From: Burkholderiaceae bacterium
Lineage (GTDB): Bacteria; Pseudomonadota; Gammaproteobacteria; Burkholderiales; Burkholderiaceae_C
Assembly (NCBI GenBank): GCA_913776825.1
Contig: CAJYPV010000020.1
Location: forward strand, 1 to 64,000
Reading direction: 5' to 3'
Length of the DNA: 64,000 bases
A program made the position numbers and the translations under genes. Of this stretch, positions 45,870 through 57,585 are shown piece by piece. Position 1 is the first letter of the stretch. Each line of letters opens with the position of its first letter. Below the pieces are notes generated by a model, which worked only from the letters and a program-made list of their open reading frames with translations, was not told the DNA's origin and ran no database searches.

Positions 45870-46835
45870 ATGCAGATGCGACGAGACCAGTTCCTGAAGT
45901 CCCTGATGGCCCTGGCGGCCACGGGTACGCTGCCGCTGTCGGCCCATGCGGCCAACAACCTGAAGATCATGGTGCCGGCCAATCCGGGCGGCGGCTGGGA
46001 CACCACCGGTCGCGCGCTGGGCAAGGCGCTGCAGGATGCCGGCGCGGCGACCTCGGTGACCTACGACAACAAGGGCGGCGCAGCCGGCGCGATCGGTCTG
46101 GCGCAGTTCGTCAACGCCAGCAAGGGCGATCCCAATGCGCTGATGGTGATGGGCGCGGTGATGCTGGGTGGACTGATCACCGGCAAGCCGCCGGTCAGCC
46201 TGAGCCAGGCCACGCCGATCGCTCGCCTGACCAGCGAATACAACGTGTTCGTGCTGCCGTCGAGCTCGCCGCTGAAGACGATGAAGGACGTGGTCGAGCA
46301 GTTGAAGAAGGATCCGGCCAGCGTGAAGTGGGGCGGCGGTTCGCGCGGTGCGACGGAGCACATCGCCGCGGCGATGCTCGCCCGCGAAGTGGGCGTGGAC
46401 GCGGCCAAGATCAACTATGTGCCGTTCCGGGGCGGCGGCGAGGCCACGGCGGCGATCCTGGGCGGCAACGTCACCATCGGCGGCAGCGGCTACAGCGAAT
46501 TCCAGCAGTACATCGAGAGCGGCAAGATGCGCGCGATCGCAGTCACCGCGCCGCAGCGCATGAAGGGCCTGGACATTCCGACCATGAAGGAGCTCGGCTA
46601 CAACGTCGAGATCGGCAACTGGCGCGGTGTCTATGCGCCTCCCGGCATCACGCCCGCGCAACGCCAGGCCCTGACCGACATGGTGGTCAAGGCGACCAAC
46701 TCCAAGGCCTGGGCCGAGGCGCTGGAGAAGAACGGCTGGACGCCCGCCGTGCTGACCGGCAAGGCCTTCGATGAATTCGTCGATCGCGAGTTCGCCTCGC
46801 TGCGCGCGATCATGGCCAAGTCCGGAATGATCTGA
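45870..46835 (+). CDS. tctC: Tripartite tricarboxylate transporter substrate-binding protein
   Basis: 321 residues, periplasmic. A signal peptide ends near SAHA-ANN (about residue 27), with a basic start MQMRRDQFLK. The fold is the Bug/TctC type: LKIMVPANPGGGWDTTGRAL is the carboxylate-binding first loop, and PFRGGGEATAAILGGNV is the second. It binds a tri- or dicarboxylate and hands it to TctAB. CGGAGACC precedes the ATG. It is the first gene of the tctCBA operon. Confidence 0.95.
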   Translation: MQMRRDQFLKSLMALAATGTLPLSAHAANNLKIMVPANPGGGWDTTGRALGKALQDAGAATSVTYDNKGGAAGAIGLAQFVNASKGDPNALMVMGAVMLGGLITGKPPVSLSQATPIARLTSEYNVFVLPSSSPLKTMKDVVEQLKKDPASVKWGGGSRGATEHIAAAMLAREVGVDAAKINYVPFRGGGEATAAILGGNVTIGGSGYSEFQQYIESGKMRAIAVTAPQRMKGLDIPTMKELGYNVEIGNWRGVYAPPGITPAQRQALTDMVVKATNSKAWAEALEKNGWTPAVLTGKAFDEFVDREFASLRAIMAKSGMI

Positions 46836-46843
46836 GGCCCGCC

Positions 46844-47455
46844 ATGACCCAGTCTCTCCCGACCGGCGCCACCGGCGCGCCCGTTCCGACCGCCTCGCCG
46901 GTCCCGCCCGGCGGCGGCCCGCTGCCGACCGATCCGTCCCCGTCGGACGACCACGGCCCCGGCCCGCTGCATCAGATGCTGGTGGGCATCGGCGCGCTGG
47001 TCATCGGCGCGGTGATGGCCGTGGGTGCGGCCGCGATTCCGTCCGACGCCGGTTATGCCGGCATCGGTCCGAATGCCTTGCCGTGGGGCGTGTCGATCGC
47101 GCTCATGGTCTGCGGCCTGTGGCTGGTGTGGGAGGCCCGCACGGGCGGTTTCCGTCAGATGGAGCCGCCCTCCGGCGCGCCGCGGGCGGACTGGATGTCG
47201 GCGGCCTGGGTGGTGGCGGCGATCGTGGCCAATGCGGCGCTGATCACCGTCATCGGCTTCGTCTTCGCCTGCACGCTCTGCTTCATGCTGGCGGTGCGGG
47301 GCATGCGCCGCGCCGAGGGCCGCGTCGGCGGCGGTGCGCGTCAGGTGCTGATCGACGGCATCACCGGCATGCTGATCGCGGCGCCGGTGTTCTGGCTGTT
47401 CAACAAGTTGCTGGCGCTCAATCTGCCGGCGATCACCGCCAGCGGCTGGCTCTGA
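46844..47455 (+). CDS. tctB: Tripartite tricarboxylate transporter small membrane protein TctB
   Basis: 203 residues. After a Pro/Ser/Thr-rich N-terminal stretch of about 40 residues, four hydrophobic helices follow ([19 protein letters not shown] first). The internal [20 protein letters not shown] is typical of TctB, the small subunit of the sodium-coupled transporter. It is eight bases after tctC and 10 before tctA. Confidence 0.9.
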   Translation: MTQSLPTGATGAPVPTASPVPPGGGPLPTDPSPSDDHGPGPLHQMLVGIGALVIGAVMAVGAAAIPSDAGYAGIGPNALPWGVSIALMVCGLWLVWEARTGGFRQMEPPSGAPRADWMSAAWVVAAIVANAALITVIGFVFACTLCFMLAVRGMRRAEGRVGGGARQVLIDGITGMLIAAPVFWLFNKLLALNLPAITASGWL

Positions 47456-47465
47456 GGGGATCGAG

Positions 47466-48980
47466 ATGACTGAACTCTGGACCCAACTGATGGGCGGTTT
47501 CGCGACCGCCGGCACGCCGGTCAATCTGATGTGGGCCTTCGTCGGCTGCGCGCTGGGCACCGCCATCGGCGTGCTGCCGGGCCTGGGCCCGGCGGTGACG
47601 GTGGCGATGCTGCTGCCGATCACCGCGCAGGTCGATCCGACGGCGTCGATGATCTTCTTCGCGGGCATCTATTACGGCGCGATGTATGGCGGCTCGACCA
47701 CCTCCATCCTGCTCAACACGCCCGGCGAAACCGGCACCATGGTGACGGCGCTGGAAGGCTTCAAGATGGCCAAGCATGGCCGGGCCGGCGCAGCGCTGGC
47801 CACGGCGGCGATCGGCTCCTTCGTGGCGGGCACCATCGCCACCGTGCTGGTCACCCTGTTCGCGCCGGTGCTGGCTGATTTCGCGGTCACGCTCGGCCCG
47901 CCGGAATATTTCTGCCTGATGCTGCTGGCCTTCACCACCGTCAGCGCGGTGCTGGGCCAAAGCACGCTGCGCGGCCTGACGGCGCTGTTCATCGGCCTGG
48001 CCATGGGTCTGGTGGGCCTGGACCAGATCACCGGCCAGGTGCGCTATACCGCCGGGGTGCCGGAGTTCATGGACGGCATCGAAACCGTGCTGGTGGCCGT
48101 CGGCCTGTTCGCGGTGGGCGAGACGCTGTATGTGGCGCTTTACGAAGGCCGCAGCAACCTGCAGCTCAACACCATGGGCCGGGTGCACATGACCCGTCAG
48201 GAATGGCGGCGCTCGATTCCGGCCTGGCTGCGCGGCACCGGGCTGGGCTTCCCGTTCGGCATCATTCCGGCCGGTGGCACCGAGATCCCGACCTTCCTCA
48301 GCTATGCGACCGAGCGCAAGCTCTCCAAGCACAAGGAAGAGTTCGGCACCCAAGGCGCCATCGAAGGCGTGGCCGGTCCGGAAGCGGCCAACAACGCGGC
48401 GGTGACCGGCACGCTGGTGCCGCTGCTGACGCTGGGGATTCCCACCTCGGTGACGGCGGCCATCCTGTTGTCGGCGCTGCAGAACTATGGCATCCAGGCG
48501 GGACCGCAGCTGTTCCAGACCTCGTCGACCTTGGTGTGGGCGCTGATCGCGTCGCTCTACATCGGCAATGTGATGCTGCTGGTGCTGAACCTGCCGATGG
48601 TCGGCCTGTGGGTCAAGCTGCTCAAGATCCCGAAGGCGCCGCTGTATGCGGGCATCCTGATCTTCGCGACGGTCGGCGTCTACGGCATGCGGCAGAGCGC
48701 CTTCGACCTGTATGTGATGCTGGCCATCGGCGCGCTGGGCGTGGTGATGCGGCGCTTCGATTTCCCGACCGCGCCGGTGGTGGTCGGCATGATCCTGGGC
48801 CCGCTTGCCGAGGCGCATCTGCGCAACGGCGTGTCGATCGGTGGCGGCCACTGGACGGTGTTTCTGGAGCGTCCGATGTCGGCCGGCCTGCTGGCGATCG
48901 TGCTGTTGGTGCTGGTCTTGCCGCGCGTGTGGAAGTGGCGGGCCGCTCGCCGGGAGGCGACGGCGCTGACGACGTCCTGA
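47466..48980 (+). CDS. tctA: Tripartite tricarboxylate transporter large permease TctA
   Basis: 504 residues with about 11 hydrophobic helices. TctA forms the translocation path. Family signatures: [19 protein letters not shown] near the N-terminus, [20 protein letters not shown] and [20 protein letters not shown], repeated glycine-rich motifs of the two halves. It ends the tctCBA operon, with a good terminator behind it. Confidence 0.96.
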   Translation: MTELWTQLMGGFATAGTPVNLMWAFVGCALGTAIGVLPGLGPAVTVAMLLPITAQVDPTASMIFFAGIYYGAMYGGSTTSILLNTPGETGTMVTALEGFKMAKHGRAGAALATAAIGSFVAGTIATVLVTLFAPVLADFAVTLGPPEYFCLMLLAFTTVSAVLGQSTLRGLTALFIGLAMGLVGLDQITGQVRYTAGVPEFMDGIETVLVAVGLFAVGETLYVALYEGRSNLQLNTMGRVHMTRQEWRRSIPAWLRGTGLGFPFGIIPAGGTEIPTFLSYATERKLSKHKEEFGTQGAIEGVAGPEAANNAAVTGTLVPLLTLGIPTSVTAAILLSALQNYGIQAGPQLFQTSSTLVWALIASLYIGNVMLLVLNLPMVGLWVKLLKIPKAPLYAGILIFATVGVYGMRQSAFDLYVMLAIGALGVVMRRFDFPTAPVVVGMILGPLAEAHLRNGVSIGGGHWTVFLERPMSAGLLAIVLLVLVLPRVWKWRAARREATALTTS

Positions 48981-49030
48981 TCGCATCGAGGACCCTGGCG
49001 GCATGCGCGGCCGGGGTCCGAGGATGACGT

Positions 49031-49063
49031 GACATCGGCGCCCAGTGGGCGCCGATGTCGTTT
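49031..49063 (+). terminator. Terminator after tctCBA
   Basis: GACATCGGCGCCC and GGGCGCCGATGTC form a perfect 13-bp stem with a 3-nt loop (49031-49059), followed by GTTTG. The T-run is short but the stem is strong. hemH faces it from the other side. Confidence 0.75.
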
Positions 49064-49106
49064 GGGGTGAGCGGGCTTGGCGCGACGTGGGGGATCGAGC
49101 GGTCAG

Positions 49107-49170
49107 CCGATCAGCCAGTCCGCCGATCAGCCAGTCTGCCGATCAGCCAGTCTGCCGATCAGCCAGGCCG
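49107..49170. repeat. 16-bp tandem repeat, four copies
   Basis: The unit CCGATCAGCCAGTCTG occurs four times head to tail with one or two changes (49107-49122, 49123-49138, 49139-49154, 49155-49170). A degenerate fifth copy runs into the last codons of hemH. There are no spacers, so this is not CRISPR. The units can only weakly self-pair. Confidence 0.9.
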
Positions 49171-49174
49171 TCGA

Positions 49175-50266
49175 TCAACTGGTCGCGCCGGTGATCAGCG
49201 CGGCCTCGCGCTGACGTGCCAGTTCGGCCGGGGAGGGCGGCGTCTGGGTCGGCCAGCCTTGCATGTGGCGCTCGGCCAGGCCGGTCAGCGCGCGCAGATG
49301 GGCCGGGTGGTCGTTCAGGCAGGGGATGTAGCTGAACTGCTTGCCGCCGCTGTGCAGGAAGGCCTCGCGGGCTTCCATGTTGATTTCTTCCAGCGTCTCG
49401 ATGCAGTCGGCCGCGAAGCCGGGGCAGATCAGGTCGACCGAGGCCAGTCCGTCGGCGGCCAGCTTACGCAGCGTGGGCTCGGTGTAGGGCTCCAGCCAGC
49501 GCGCCTTGCCGAAGCGGCTCTGGAAGGTGACCTTGTACTGCGCGGGCGACAGGCCCAGCGCCTCGGCCAGCAGGCGGCCGGTCTTGAGGCATTCGCAGTG
49601 GTAGGGATCGCCCAGCGCCAGGGTGCGGGCCGGCATGCCGTGGAAGCTCATCACCAGCATGTCGGACCGGCCTTCGCGCTGCCAGTGGGCACGCACGCTG
49701 TCGACCAGCGCGGCGATGTAGAGCGGATCATCGTGATAGCGGTTGACGACCCGCAGCTCCGGCACGTGACGATGGCTTTGCATCCAGCGCGACACGTCGT
49801 CGATCACGCTGGCGGTGGTGGCGGCGCAATATTGCGGATAGGCCGGCAGCACCAGCAATCGGGTGGCGCCCGCCTCGCGCAGCGCATCGAGCTGCGAAGC
49901 GATGGACGGATTGCCGTAGCGCATCGCATGGCGCACGATCACCCGATGGCCGCGCTCGCCTAGATAGCCCTGCAGCATCTTGGCCTGGCGCTCGGTCCAG
50001 ACCGCCAGCGGCGAGCCTTCCTTCATCCAGATGCTGGCGTACTTGCGCGCCGACTTCGCCGGACGGGTGCGCAGGATGATGCCGTGCAGGATCGGCCACC
50101 AGGCCAGCTTGGGGATCTCGATCACCCGTGGATCGGCCAGGAACTGGGCCAGATAGCGGCGGGTGGCGGCGGCGGTCGGGGCGTCCGGGGTGCCGAGGTT
50201 GCAGAGCAGCAGGCCGGTGGTGGGGGCGCTGCCGTGTTGGAAAGGCGGTTCGGGGCGAAAGCTCAT
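49175..50266 (-). CDS. hemH: Ferrochelatase
   Basis: 363 residues. It inserts iron into protoporphyrin IX, the last step of haem synthesis, at the inner membrane. Family motifs: GLLLCNLGTPDAPTAAATR, LPAYPQYCAATTASV, VMSFHGMPARTLALGDPY with the catalytic His, and ICPGFAADCIETLEEI with the catalytic Glu. Start MSFRPEPPFQHG is chosen because a longer frame adds unlike residues within the neighbour. The upstream cyclase gene ends four bases before it. Confidence 0.97.
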   Translation of the reverse strand: MSFRPEPPFQHGSAPTTGLLLCNLGTPDAPTAAATRRYLAQFLADPRVIEIPKLAWWPILHGIILRTRPAKSARKYASIWMKEGSPLAVWTERQAKMLQGYLGERGHRVIVRHAMRYGNPSIASQLDALREAGATRLLVLPAYPQYCAATTASVIDDVSRWMQSHRHVPELRVVNRYHDDPLYIAALVDSVRAHWQREGRSDMLVMSFHGMPARTLALGDPYHCECLKTGRLLAEALGLSPAQYKVTFQSRFGKARWLEPYTEPTLRKLAADGLASVDLICPGFAADCIETLEEINMEAREAFLHSGGKQFSYIPCLNDHPAHLRALTGLAERHMQGWPTQTPPSPAELARQREAALITGATS

Positions 50267-50270
50267 GGGG

Positions 50271-51212
50271 TCAGAGGCCGCGGCGCAGCAGCGCGGGAGC
50301 CCGCTCGGCTTCGGCCACATGCAGGATCTCGAAGCGGACGGTCGGCGAGACGTTGTCGGCGGGCGGTCCGCCCAGGCCGATCACGCCGGCGCCGTGCAGG
50401 GTGCAGGCGCCGCGACGCAGGCTGAGCGTCTGGCCGCCGGCGCCGAAGCGGACGAAGGTGCCGTTGTAGCTGAGGTCGGTCAGGCTGAAGCTGCTGCCTT
50501 GCCAGTCGATGCGGGCATGCGAGCGCGACACCCGCACGTCGGTGATGCAGTAGGTGGCCTGGGTGCTGCGTCCCAGCACGATGGGCATGCTGTCCAGATC
50601 GAAGACCCGGTCCAGGTCTTGCCAGACCAGCCGGATGCCCTCGGGCGCGGCGGAACGGACGACGTCGCCGAATTGGGTGGCGGCGGCATCGCCGCGGCCA
50701 TGGTCCAGCACATAGATGTGGACCGGCTCGGCACGGCCGCGCACGCTGATGTGGTCCAGACTGCGGAAGCGGGCCCGTTGGGCATGGGTCAGGCCGTGCA
50801 CGACTTCCGCGGTGACGACGGTCTCGCCATCGCCGGCATGGTCCAGCAGACGGGCGGCCACATTGACCGCGTCGCCGAAACAGTCGCCGTGGATCTCCAC
50901 CACCTCGCCGCGGGCCAGCGCGATCTGCAGATGCATGTTGCGCATCCGCTCGGCGCGCAGGGAGGAGGTCAGCAGCAATTCCTGCATCCGCATCGCCGAC
51001 TTGATGCCGTCACGCGGATTGTCGAAAGCGGCCATCAGGCCATCGCCGAGCGTCTTGATGAGGTTGCCGCGGCATTCGTCCACCGCCTGGCCGACCAGGC
51101 TGACCGTCTGGGTCACCAGGCCGGACGCCTCGGCATTGCCCAGGGTCTCGAACAACCCCGTGCTGCCGCGCAGGTCGGCAAACAGGACGGTGCGTTCGCG
51201 GATCTGGGTCAT
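50271..51212 (-). CDS. Class III nucleotide cyclase domain with C-terminal FHA domain
   Basis: 313 residues. The cyclase homology domain (1-165) begins VLFADLRGSTGLFE with a metal Asp and has KTLGDGLMAAF with the second, then FGDAVNVAARLLDHA. This is the adenylate/guanylate cyclase layout, probably active, though I cannot fix ATP or GTP specificity. The FHA domain (about 215-290) has IVLGRS, VSRSHARI and LSYNGTFV, a phospho-Thr binding fold. There is no membrane segment. It is four bases from hemH, so they are probably co-transcribed. Confidence 0.88.
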   Translation of the reverse strand: MTQIRERTVLFADLRGSTGLFETLGNAEASGLVTQTVSLVGQAVDECRGNLIKTLGDGLMAAFDNPRDGIKSAMRMQELLLTSSLRAERMRNMHLQIALARGEVVEIHGDCFGDAVNVAARLLDHAGDGETVVTAEVVHGLTHAQRARFRSLDHISVRGRAEPVHIYVLDHGRGDAAATQFGDVVRSAAPEGIRLVWQDLDRVFDLDSMPIVLGRSTQATYCITDVRVSRSHARIDWQGSSFSLTDLSYNGTFVRFGAGGQTLSLRRGACTLHGAGVIGLGGPPADNVSPTVRFEILHVAEAERAPALLRRGL

Positions 51213-51384
51213 CGGGATCTGGGCGTGTGGAGATGTGACGGAAGTCTCAGTGTAGCCGCGGCAGTCCGGCCGGAACCCTGTGAGAAGCCCTCGGCTTGGG
51301 GACGTGGTGATGCGGGCGCGACACCCGGGCTCACGCTGGTGCGATTTGCGGTGCCGCCGCCGTGCCGAAGGCCAGAAGAAGGCA

Positions 51385-51420
51385 AGAAAAAGGCCGGCTC
51401 GCGTGGCACGCGGGCCGGCC
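51385..51420 (-). terminator. Intrinsic terminator of rpoD
   Basis: Minus strand: GGCCGGCC...GGCCGGC-type stem (51392-51420) followed by TTTTTCTT (complement of 51384-51391). It lies about 50 bases after the rpoD stop. The rest of 51213-51384 shows no gene. Confidence 0.8.
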
Positions 51421-51471
51421 TGTTCGGCAAGGCCGGTGCCCGAGCGGGCAGACCGGCCGATGCGGGGCGGA

Positions 51472-53688
<2,217 letters not shown>

Positions 53689-54046
53689 GCAGTTCCTCGG
53701 GTGGCTCGTGGAATCGTCATTCGGGAGATTCGGTACGGGCGGGCAACGCAAACGGCCACCTGGATCGTCGGCGGCCGCAAGGGCGGCGCGGACGAGCCCA
53801 GGCGGCTCGAACTCGGGCCTTGAGCGCAGTTGGGGGCCACATGGGGGCGATTCCCGACCATCTCAAGGCTTCGCGCGTGAAGGCTAGCGTGAACGTTTGG
53901 AATTGCAGCCCAGGCGGTGAAAGGTGGCCACTTGATATGCCCAGGGTCAGTGGGGGGCCGGGGACCGGTTGGCGCTGCCGTCACTCTTGACGCGCGGAAA
54001 CCCTTGATTATCAGCGAAATTTCGTCAAGCGTCAAAAAGAGGCGCC
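53689..54046. other. Spacer between dnaG and rpoD
   Basis: 358 bp without a recognised gene. A minus-strand frame crosses it into rpoD, but its product is unlike any family I know. The only clear content is the rpoD promoter at the dnaG end, which implies an rpoD leader of about 310 nt. Confidence 0.6.
54007..54035 (-). promoter_or_regulatory. Sigma-70 promoter of rpoD
   Basis: Minus strand: -35 TTGACG (complement of 54030-54035), a 17-bp spacer and -10 GATAAT (complement of 54007-54012). A palindrome GAGGCGCCTC plus TTTTT that could terminate dnaG abuts it (54033-54047), so the T-run is part of the -35. Confidence 0.75.
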
Positions 54047-56113
54047 TCAGCCGGCTTTCAGCTCACGAATTTGTTGGAGCACTGCTTGATATTTGCGCAT
54101 GTCTGGCGACTTGCTGCGGGCGATCTCGGCGGCTTCCTGTTCCAGGCGCTGGATCCAGAGACGCCGCATGACGATGCGGAATTCCTCGTCGATCTGCTCA
54201 TCGGCGGGCGGTGTGCTGAGCGGGCCGCCGCAGACGCGTTGGGCCATGTCGATCTGATCGGCCTCCTGCAGGGCGATCTGCAGCACGGCCCAGGGGCTGG
54301 GCCCGTGGTCGACCATGAAGCGTTCGAGCCAGGCGATCAGTTGACCGTGTTCTCCGGGGAGTTCATGGAGCAATTGAAGGTCATGGTCACCGACCGCATT
54401 CCAGAGGTCGGCATGCAGCAGCAGCATGCGCACCGCATGGTCCATCGGCGCCGGCGGCGCCTTGCGCGGCGTGCCGAGGGTGGGGTCCTGGTCGCGCTTG
54501 CGCCAGTCGCCCCATTTGCCGCCCTTGCCTTTGAAATCGCCTTTGCCCTTGAAGTCACCTCGCGGCTCCCACTTCTTGCGCGGCGGGGCGCTCTCCGTGG
54601 GCGCGGGCGCGGCAGCGCCGTAGGCCTCATGGGGCAGATGCACGTCGTGGGGGTCATAGCCGCCATCGTCGGCATAGGCCGAGGCGGGAATGTCCTCGAA
54701 GTCCGGCATGTCGGCGCCGAAGGCGCTGGCTTCGACCGCGCGCGTGGCGCGAGCGGGGCGATCCTGGCGTTCCGTCCGGCCGCGTGACGCTGCCGGCGAC
54801 GTGGCGCCTTGCCAAAGCGATTGCAGTTCCTGATCCTGCAGTTGAGCGCGGCGTGCCAGCTCGCCCAGCATCTGGCGCTTGAGCAGCCCGTCCGGCAGCG
54901 CGGCCCACAGCGGCTTGGCATGGGTGAGCATGCGGGCGCGGCCTTCCGGGCTGCCCAGGTCGCAGCCCTCGGCGGCGCTTTCCATCAGTTGACGCGACAG
55001 CGGCACCGCCTGCTCGACACAGCGCTCGAAAGCCTCCGGGCCGAGCTCGCGCACATACGAATCGGGATCGTGCTCGGCCGGCAGGAACAGGAATTTGATG
55101 CTGCGGGTATCGGTGGCATGGGGCAGGGCGGCTTCCAGCGCCCGGCCGGCGGCTCGGCGACCGGCGGCATCGCCATCGAAGCTGAACACCACCGATTCGG
55201 TGAACCGGAACAGCTTGTGCACATGATCGGCGGTGCAGGCGGTGCCGAGCGTGGCCACCGCATTGCCGAAGCCGCTTTGCGCCAGGGCGACGACATCCAT
55301 GTAGCCTTCCACCACCAGCGCGTAGCCGCGCTTGCGCATGTCGGTGCGGGCTTCATAGAGGCCGTACAGCTCCTTGCCCTTGCTGAAGACCGGCGTTTCG
55401 GGCGAGTTCAGATATTTGGGCTCGCCCTTGTCCAGAACGCGGCCGCCGAAGCCGATCACCTCGCCCTGCACATTGCGGATCGGGAACATCACCCGATCGC
55501 GAAACCGGTCGTAGCGGCGCTGCTCGGCTTCGCTCTTGCCGGGATCGTCCTGCAGGATGACCAGGCCGGTCTCGACCAGCAACGGATCGTCATAGGCGGG
55601 AAAGGCACTGGCCAGCGAGCGCCAGCCCTCCGGCGCATAACCCAGGCCGAAGTGGGCAGCGATCTGGCCGGTCAGGCCGCGGCCCTTCAAATAGTCGATC
55701 GCGCGCGGGCTGGCCTTGAGCTGCTGGCGATAGTGTTGACCGGCCCGCGCCAGGATCTCGGTGAGCGTCGCCTGTCGCTGTTTGACCGCCTTTTCGCGCT
55801 CGCGCTCCTGCGGGCTGCGGTCATCTTCCGGCACCTGCATGCCGGTTTGCTGGGCCAGGTCGCGCACTGCGTCGACGAAGCCGATGCCCAGATGTTCCAT
55901 CAGGAAGCCCACCGCATTGCCATGAACGCCGCAACCGAAGCAGTGGTAGGTCTGGCGCGACGGGCTGACGATGAAGCTGGGGCTTTTCTCGCCGTGGAAG
56001 GGGCACAGACCCTTGTGATTGATGCCGGCCTTCTTCAGATCGACGTGGCGGGACACCACGTCCACGATGTCAACGCGAGAAAGCAGGTCTTGGATAAAGC
56101 CGGGCGGGATCAC
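54047..56113 (-). CDS. dnaG: DNA primase
   Basis: 688 residues. DnaG makes RNA primers at the fork with DnaB. The zinc domain has C37, H40, C58 and C61 (LCPFHGEKSPSF and YHCFGCGVHGNAV). The TOPRIM core has ALVVEGYMDVVALAQ and VFSFDGDAAGRRA. The C-terminal helicase-binding domain follows a low-complexity linker with a tandem GDFKGKG motif and a Pro/Ala-rich stretch (about residues 455-560). The start is GTG (MIPPGFIQDLL). It sits upstream of rpoD, the old macromolecular-synthesis order without rpsU. Confidence 0.97.
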   Translation of the reverse strand: MIPPGFIQDLLSRVDIVDVVSRHVDLKKAGINHKGLCPFHGEKSPSFIVSPSRQTYHCFGCGVHGNAVGFLMEHLGIGFVDAVRDLAQQTGMQVPEDDRSPQEREREKAVKQRQATLTEILARAGQHYRQQLKASPRAIDYLKGRGLTGQIAAHFGLGYAPEGWRSLASAFPAYDDPLLVETGLVILQDDPGKSEAEQRRYDRFRDRVMFPIRNVQGEVIGFGGRVLDKGEPKYLNSPETPVFSKGKELYGLYEARTDMRKRGYALVVEGYMDVVALAQSGFGNAVATLGTACTADHVHKLFRFTESVVFSFDGDAAGRRAAGRALEAALPHATDTRSIKFLFLPAEHDPDSYVRELGPEAFERCVEQAVPLSRQLMESAAEGCDLGSPEGRARMLTHAKPLWAALPDGLLKRQMLGELARRAQLQDQELQSLWQGATSPAASRGRTERQDRPARATRAVEASAFGADMPDFEDIPASAYADDGGYDPHDVHLPHEAYGAAAPAPTESAPPRKKWEPRGDFKGKGDFKGKGGKWGDWRKRDQDPTLGTPRKAPPAPMDHAVRMLLLHADLWNAVGDHDLQLLHELPGEHGQLIAWLERFMVDHGPSPWAVLQIALQEADQIDMAQRVCGGPLSTPPADEQIDEEFRIVMRRLWIQRLEQEAAEIARSKSPDMRKYQAVLQQIRELKAG

Positions 56114-56528
56114 GCGGGCAGTTTAAGGGAAGGGGTTCAGTCGACGCCGGGTCATGGGTGATGCCGGCGCGGACCTTGGACGGCGCGTTCGCCGCGATCA
56201 CCGTCGCCCGCGCGCGGATGGTCGACCTGCCGTGTCAGCGCGTCATCCGTCCGCCATGGATGGGCCGGGCGCGTGAAATCTGGCGGTGACCCGCCAGACA
56301 TCGGACCCGTCCATCGCCACAGCGGCGCAGAAATGGAAAAAGCCACCGCAAGGTGGCTTTTCGGTACGAGTGGGCGGGCGGCCAAATCATCGATCCATCA
56401 CGATCGCCATTCAGTTCACCCAGCCGCATTCCGGAAAGACGGTGAATGAAGCCGCATCGAGTCGCAACCAGAAACGCCAGGTGCGCCGGATTTGGCCGTC
56501 ACCGAGTTCTTTCACAGAACCCGTCAAA
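56114..56528. other. Spacer between the H-NS gene and dnaG
   Basis: 415 bp with no recognised gene. It holds a terminator hairpin at 56337-56361 and a small hairpin CTGGCGG/CCGCCAG (56280-56297). I found no good dnaG promoter, though one is expected on the minus strand. Confidence 0.5.
56337..56361 (-). terminator. Terminator of the H-NS family gene
   Basis: AAAAGCCACC and GGTGGCTTTT pair perfectly over 10 bp with a GCAA loop; on the minus strand the stem ends in TTTTTCC. It can work in both directions. Confidence 0.85.
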
Positions 56529-56828
56529 TCAAATCGAGAAATCTTCCAGCTTGGCGCCGTTGGCCACAGCGGCCTTCAGCCATTTGGGCTGCAGACCGCG
56601 ACCGCTCCAGGTTTCACCGGTAGCCTGGTTGCGATACTTGGCGGCCACTTTGGAGGCCTTGCCGGCCGCCTTGGCGGAGCGGGCGGTCAGATCCGCCACC
56701 GACAGTCCATATTCGGACATCAGGGACTTCACCTTGGCGATGGCGTCGGAACGCTCACGTTCCTGGGTTTCCGCGATCTGCTGTTCAAGTGCGGCCCGCT
56801 GGGCCAACAAGTCTTTGAGTGATGCCAT
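56529..56828 (-). CDS. H-NS histone family nucleoid protein
   Basis: 99 residues. The N-terminal half is a coiled-coil oligomerisation region (LLAQRAALEQQIAETQERE). The C-terminal DNA-binding part has YRNQATGETWSGRGLQPKWL, the H-NS signature (consensus YRdpatGetWsGrGrxPxWl). Such proteins silence AT-rich and horizontally acquired genes. It has a strong promoter and its own terminator, so it is a single-gene unit. Confidence 0.95.
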   Translation of the reverse strand: MASLKDLLAQRAALEQQIAETQERERSDAIAKVKSLMSEYGLSVADLTARSAKAAGKASKVAAKYRNQATGETWSGRGLQPKWLKAAVANGAKLEDFSI

Positions 56829-56883
56829 TTATGCAATTCCTCGCTAGGTTCAACGGCCAACGCCCGAAAAAGGGCATGGCGCG

Positions 56884-56914
56884 ATTATAGGCAGGGAATT
56901 GGTTTTTTAAGCAA
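56884..56914 (-). promoter_or_regulatory. Promoter of the H-NS family gene
   Basis: Minus strand: a perfect -10 TATAAT (complement of 56884-56889) with a weak -35 TTGCTT 19 bases upstream, in an A/T-rich stretch. The leader would be about 50 nt. Confidence 0.65.
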
Positions 56915-57083
56915 TCGGGTTTTGTCGGTAACTCACCGCTTTCACAACTCGTCACGAGAACTCCAGCGAACGAGCGGTCAAACCGGCTGTTAAAGCGAGC
57001 CGTTTATGCGGGCCCACCGACGGCCGTGACTCAAAGAGTTGGACCCAATGACGGATCTTTGTCGGCGGAACTCGTGACCGTTA

Positions 57084-57356
57084 TCACGCGGTCGGCGGCA
57101 CATAACCCGCCGGTTGTTCCGCGCCGTCGCCGAAGAAGAACTGTTCCATCTGACGGGCGAGGTATTGGCGCGCGCGCTGGTCCGCCAGATTCAGCCGGTT
57201 TTCATTGACCAGCATGGTCTGATGCTTCATCCAGGCCGCCCAGGCTTCCTTGGACACGTTCTCGTAGATGCGCTTGCCGAGGTCACCCGGATAGGTGGGA
57301 AAGTCCAGGCCCTCGGCTTCTTTCTTCAGATAAACACATTGCACTTGGCGGGCCAT
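57084..57356 (-). CDS. yggX: Probable Fe(2+)-trafficking protein YggX
   Basis: 90 residues, usual length. YggX protects iron-sulfur clusters from oxidation and may carry iron. The family start is present, [20 protein letters not shown] with conserved C7, and the helical core has [20 protein letters not shown] and [22 protein letters not shown] precedes the ATG. It lies between argA and the H-NS gene on the same strand, separated by spacers. Confidence 0.96.
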   Translation of the reverse strand: MARQVQCVYLKKEAEGLDFPTYPGDLGKRIYENVSKEAWAAWMKHQTMLVNENRLNLADQRARQYLARQMEQFFFGDGAEQPAGYVPPTA

Positions 57357-57585
57357 ATCAAACCTCGATGATCAATTGGTGGCGGAAGGATCGCTGGGTT
57401 CAGGCGTCCTGGAAGGCTTGCGAGACCCAGCGGTGTGAAACAAACAAGTCGGACGAGCGTCCGTCAAAACCTATGCCCCAACGCCGGTGATGCCGGTCGA
57501 CATCACCACGCAGCGTCCTCATCGGCTGGCTGTGGCTCGGGGCGGGTGAGCACGCATAGGAGGCGCCTGCGCGGCCTCCCCGCGT

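Noticed and set aside
49107-49170. Possible CRISPR array
   Set aside because: Units are directly adjacent with no spacers, only 16 bp long, and no cas genes are near.
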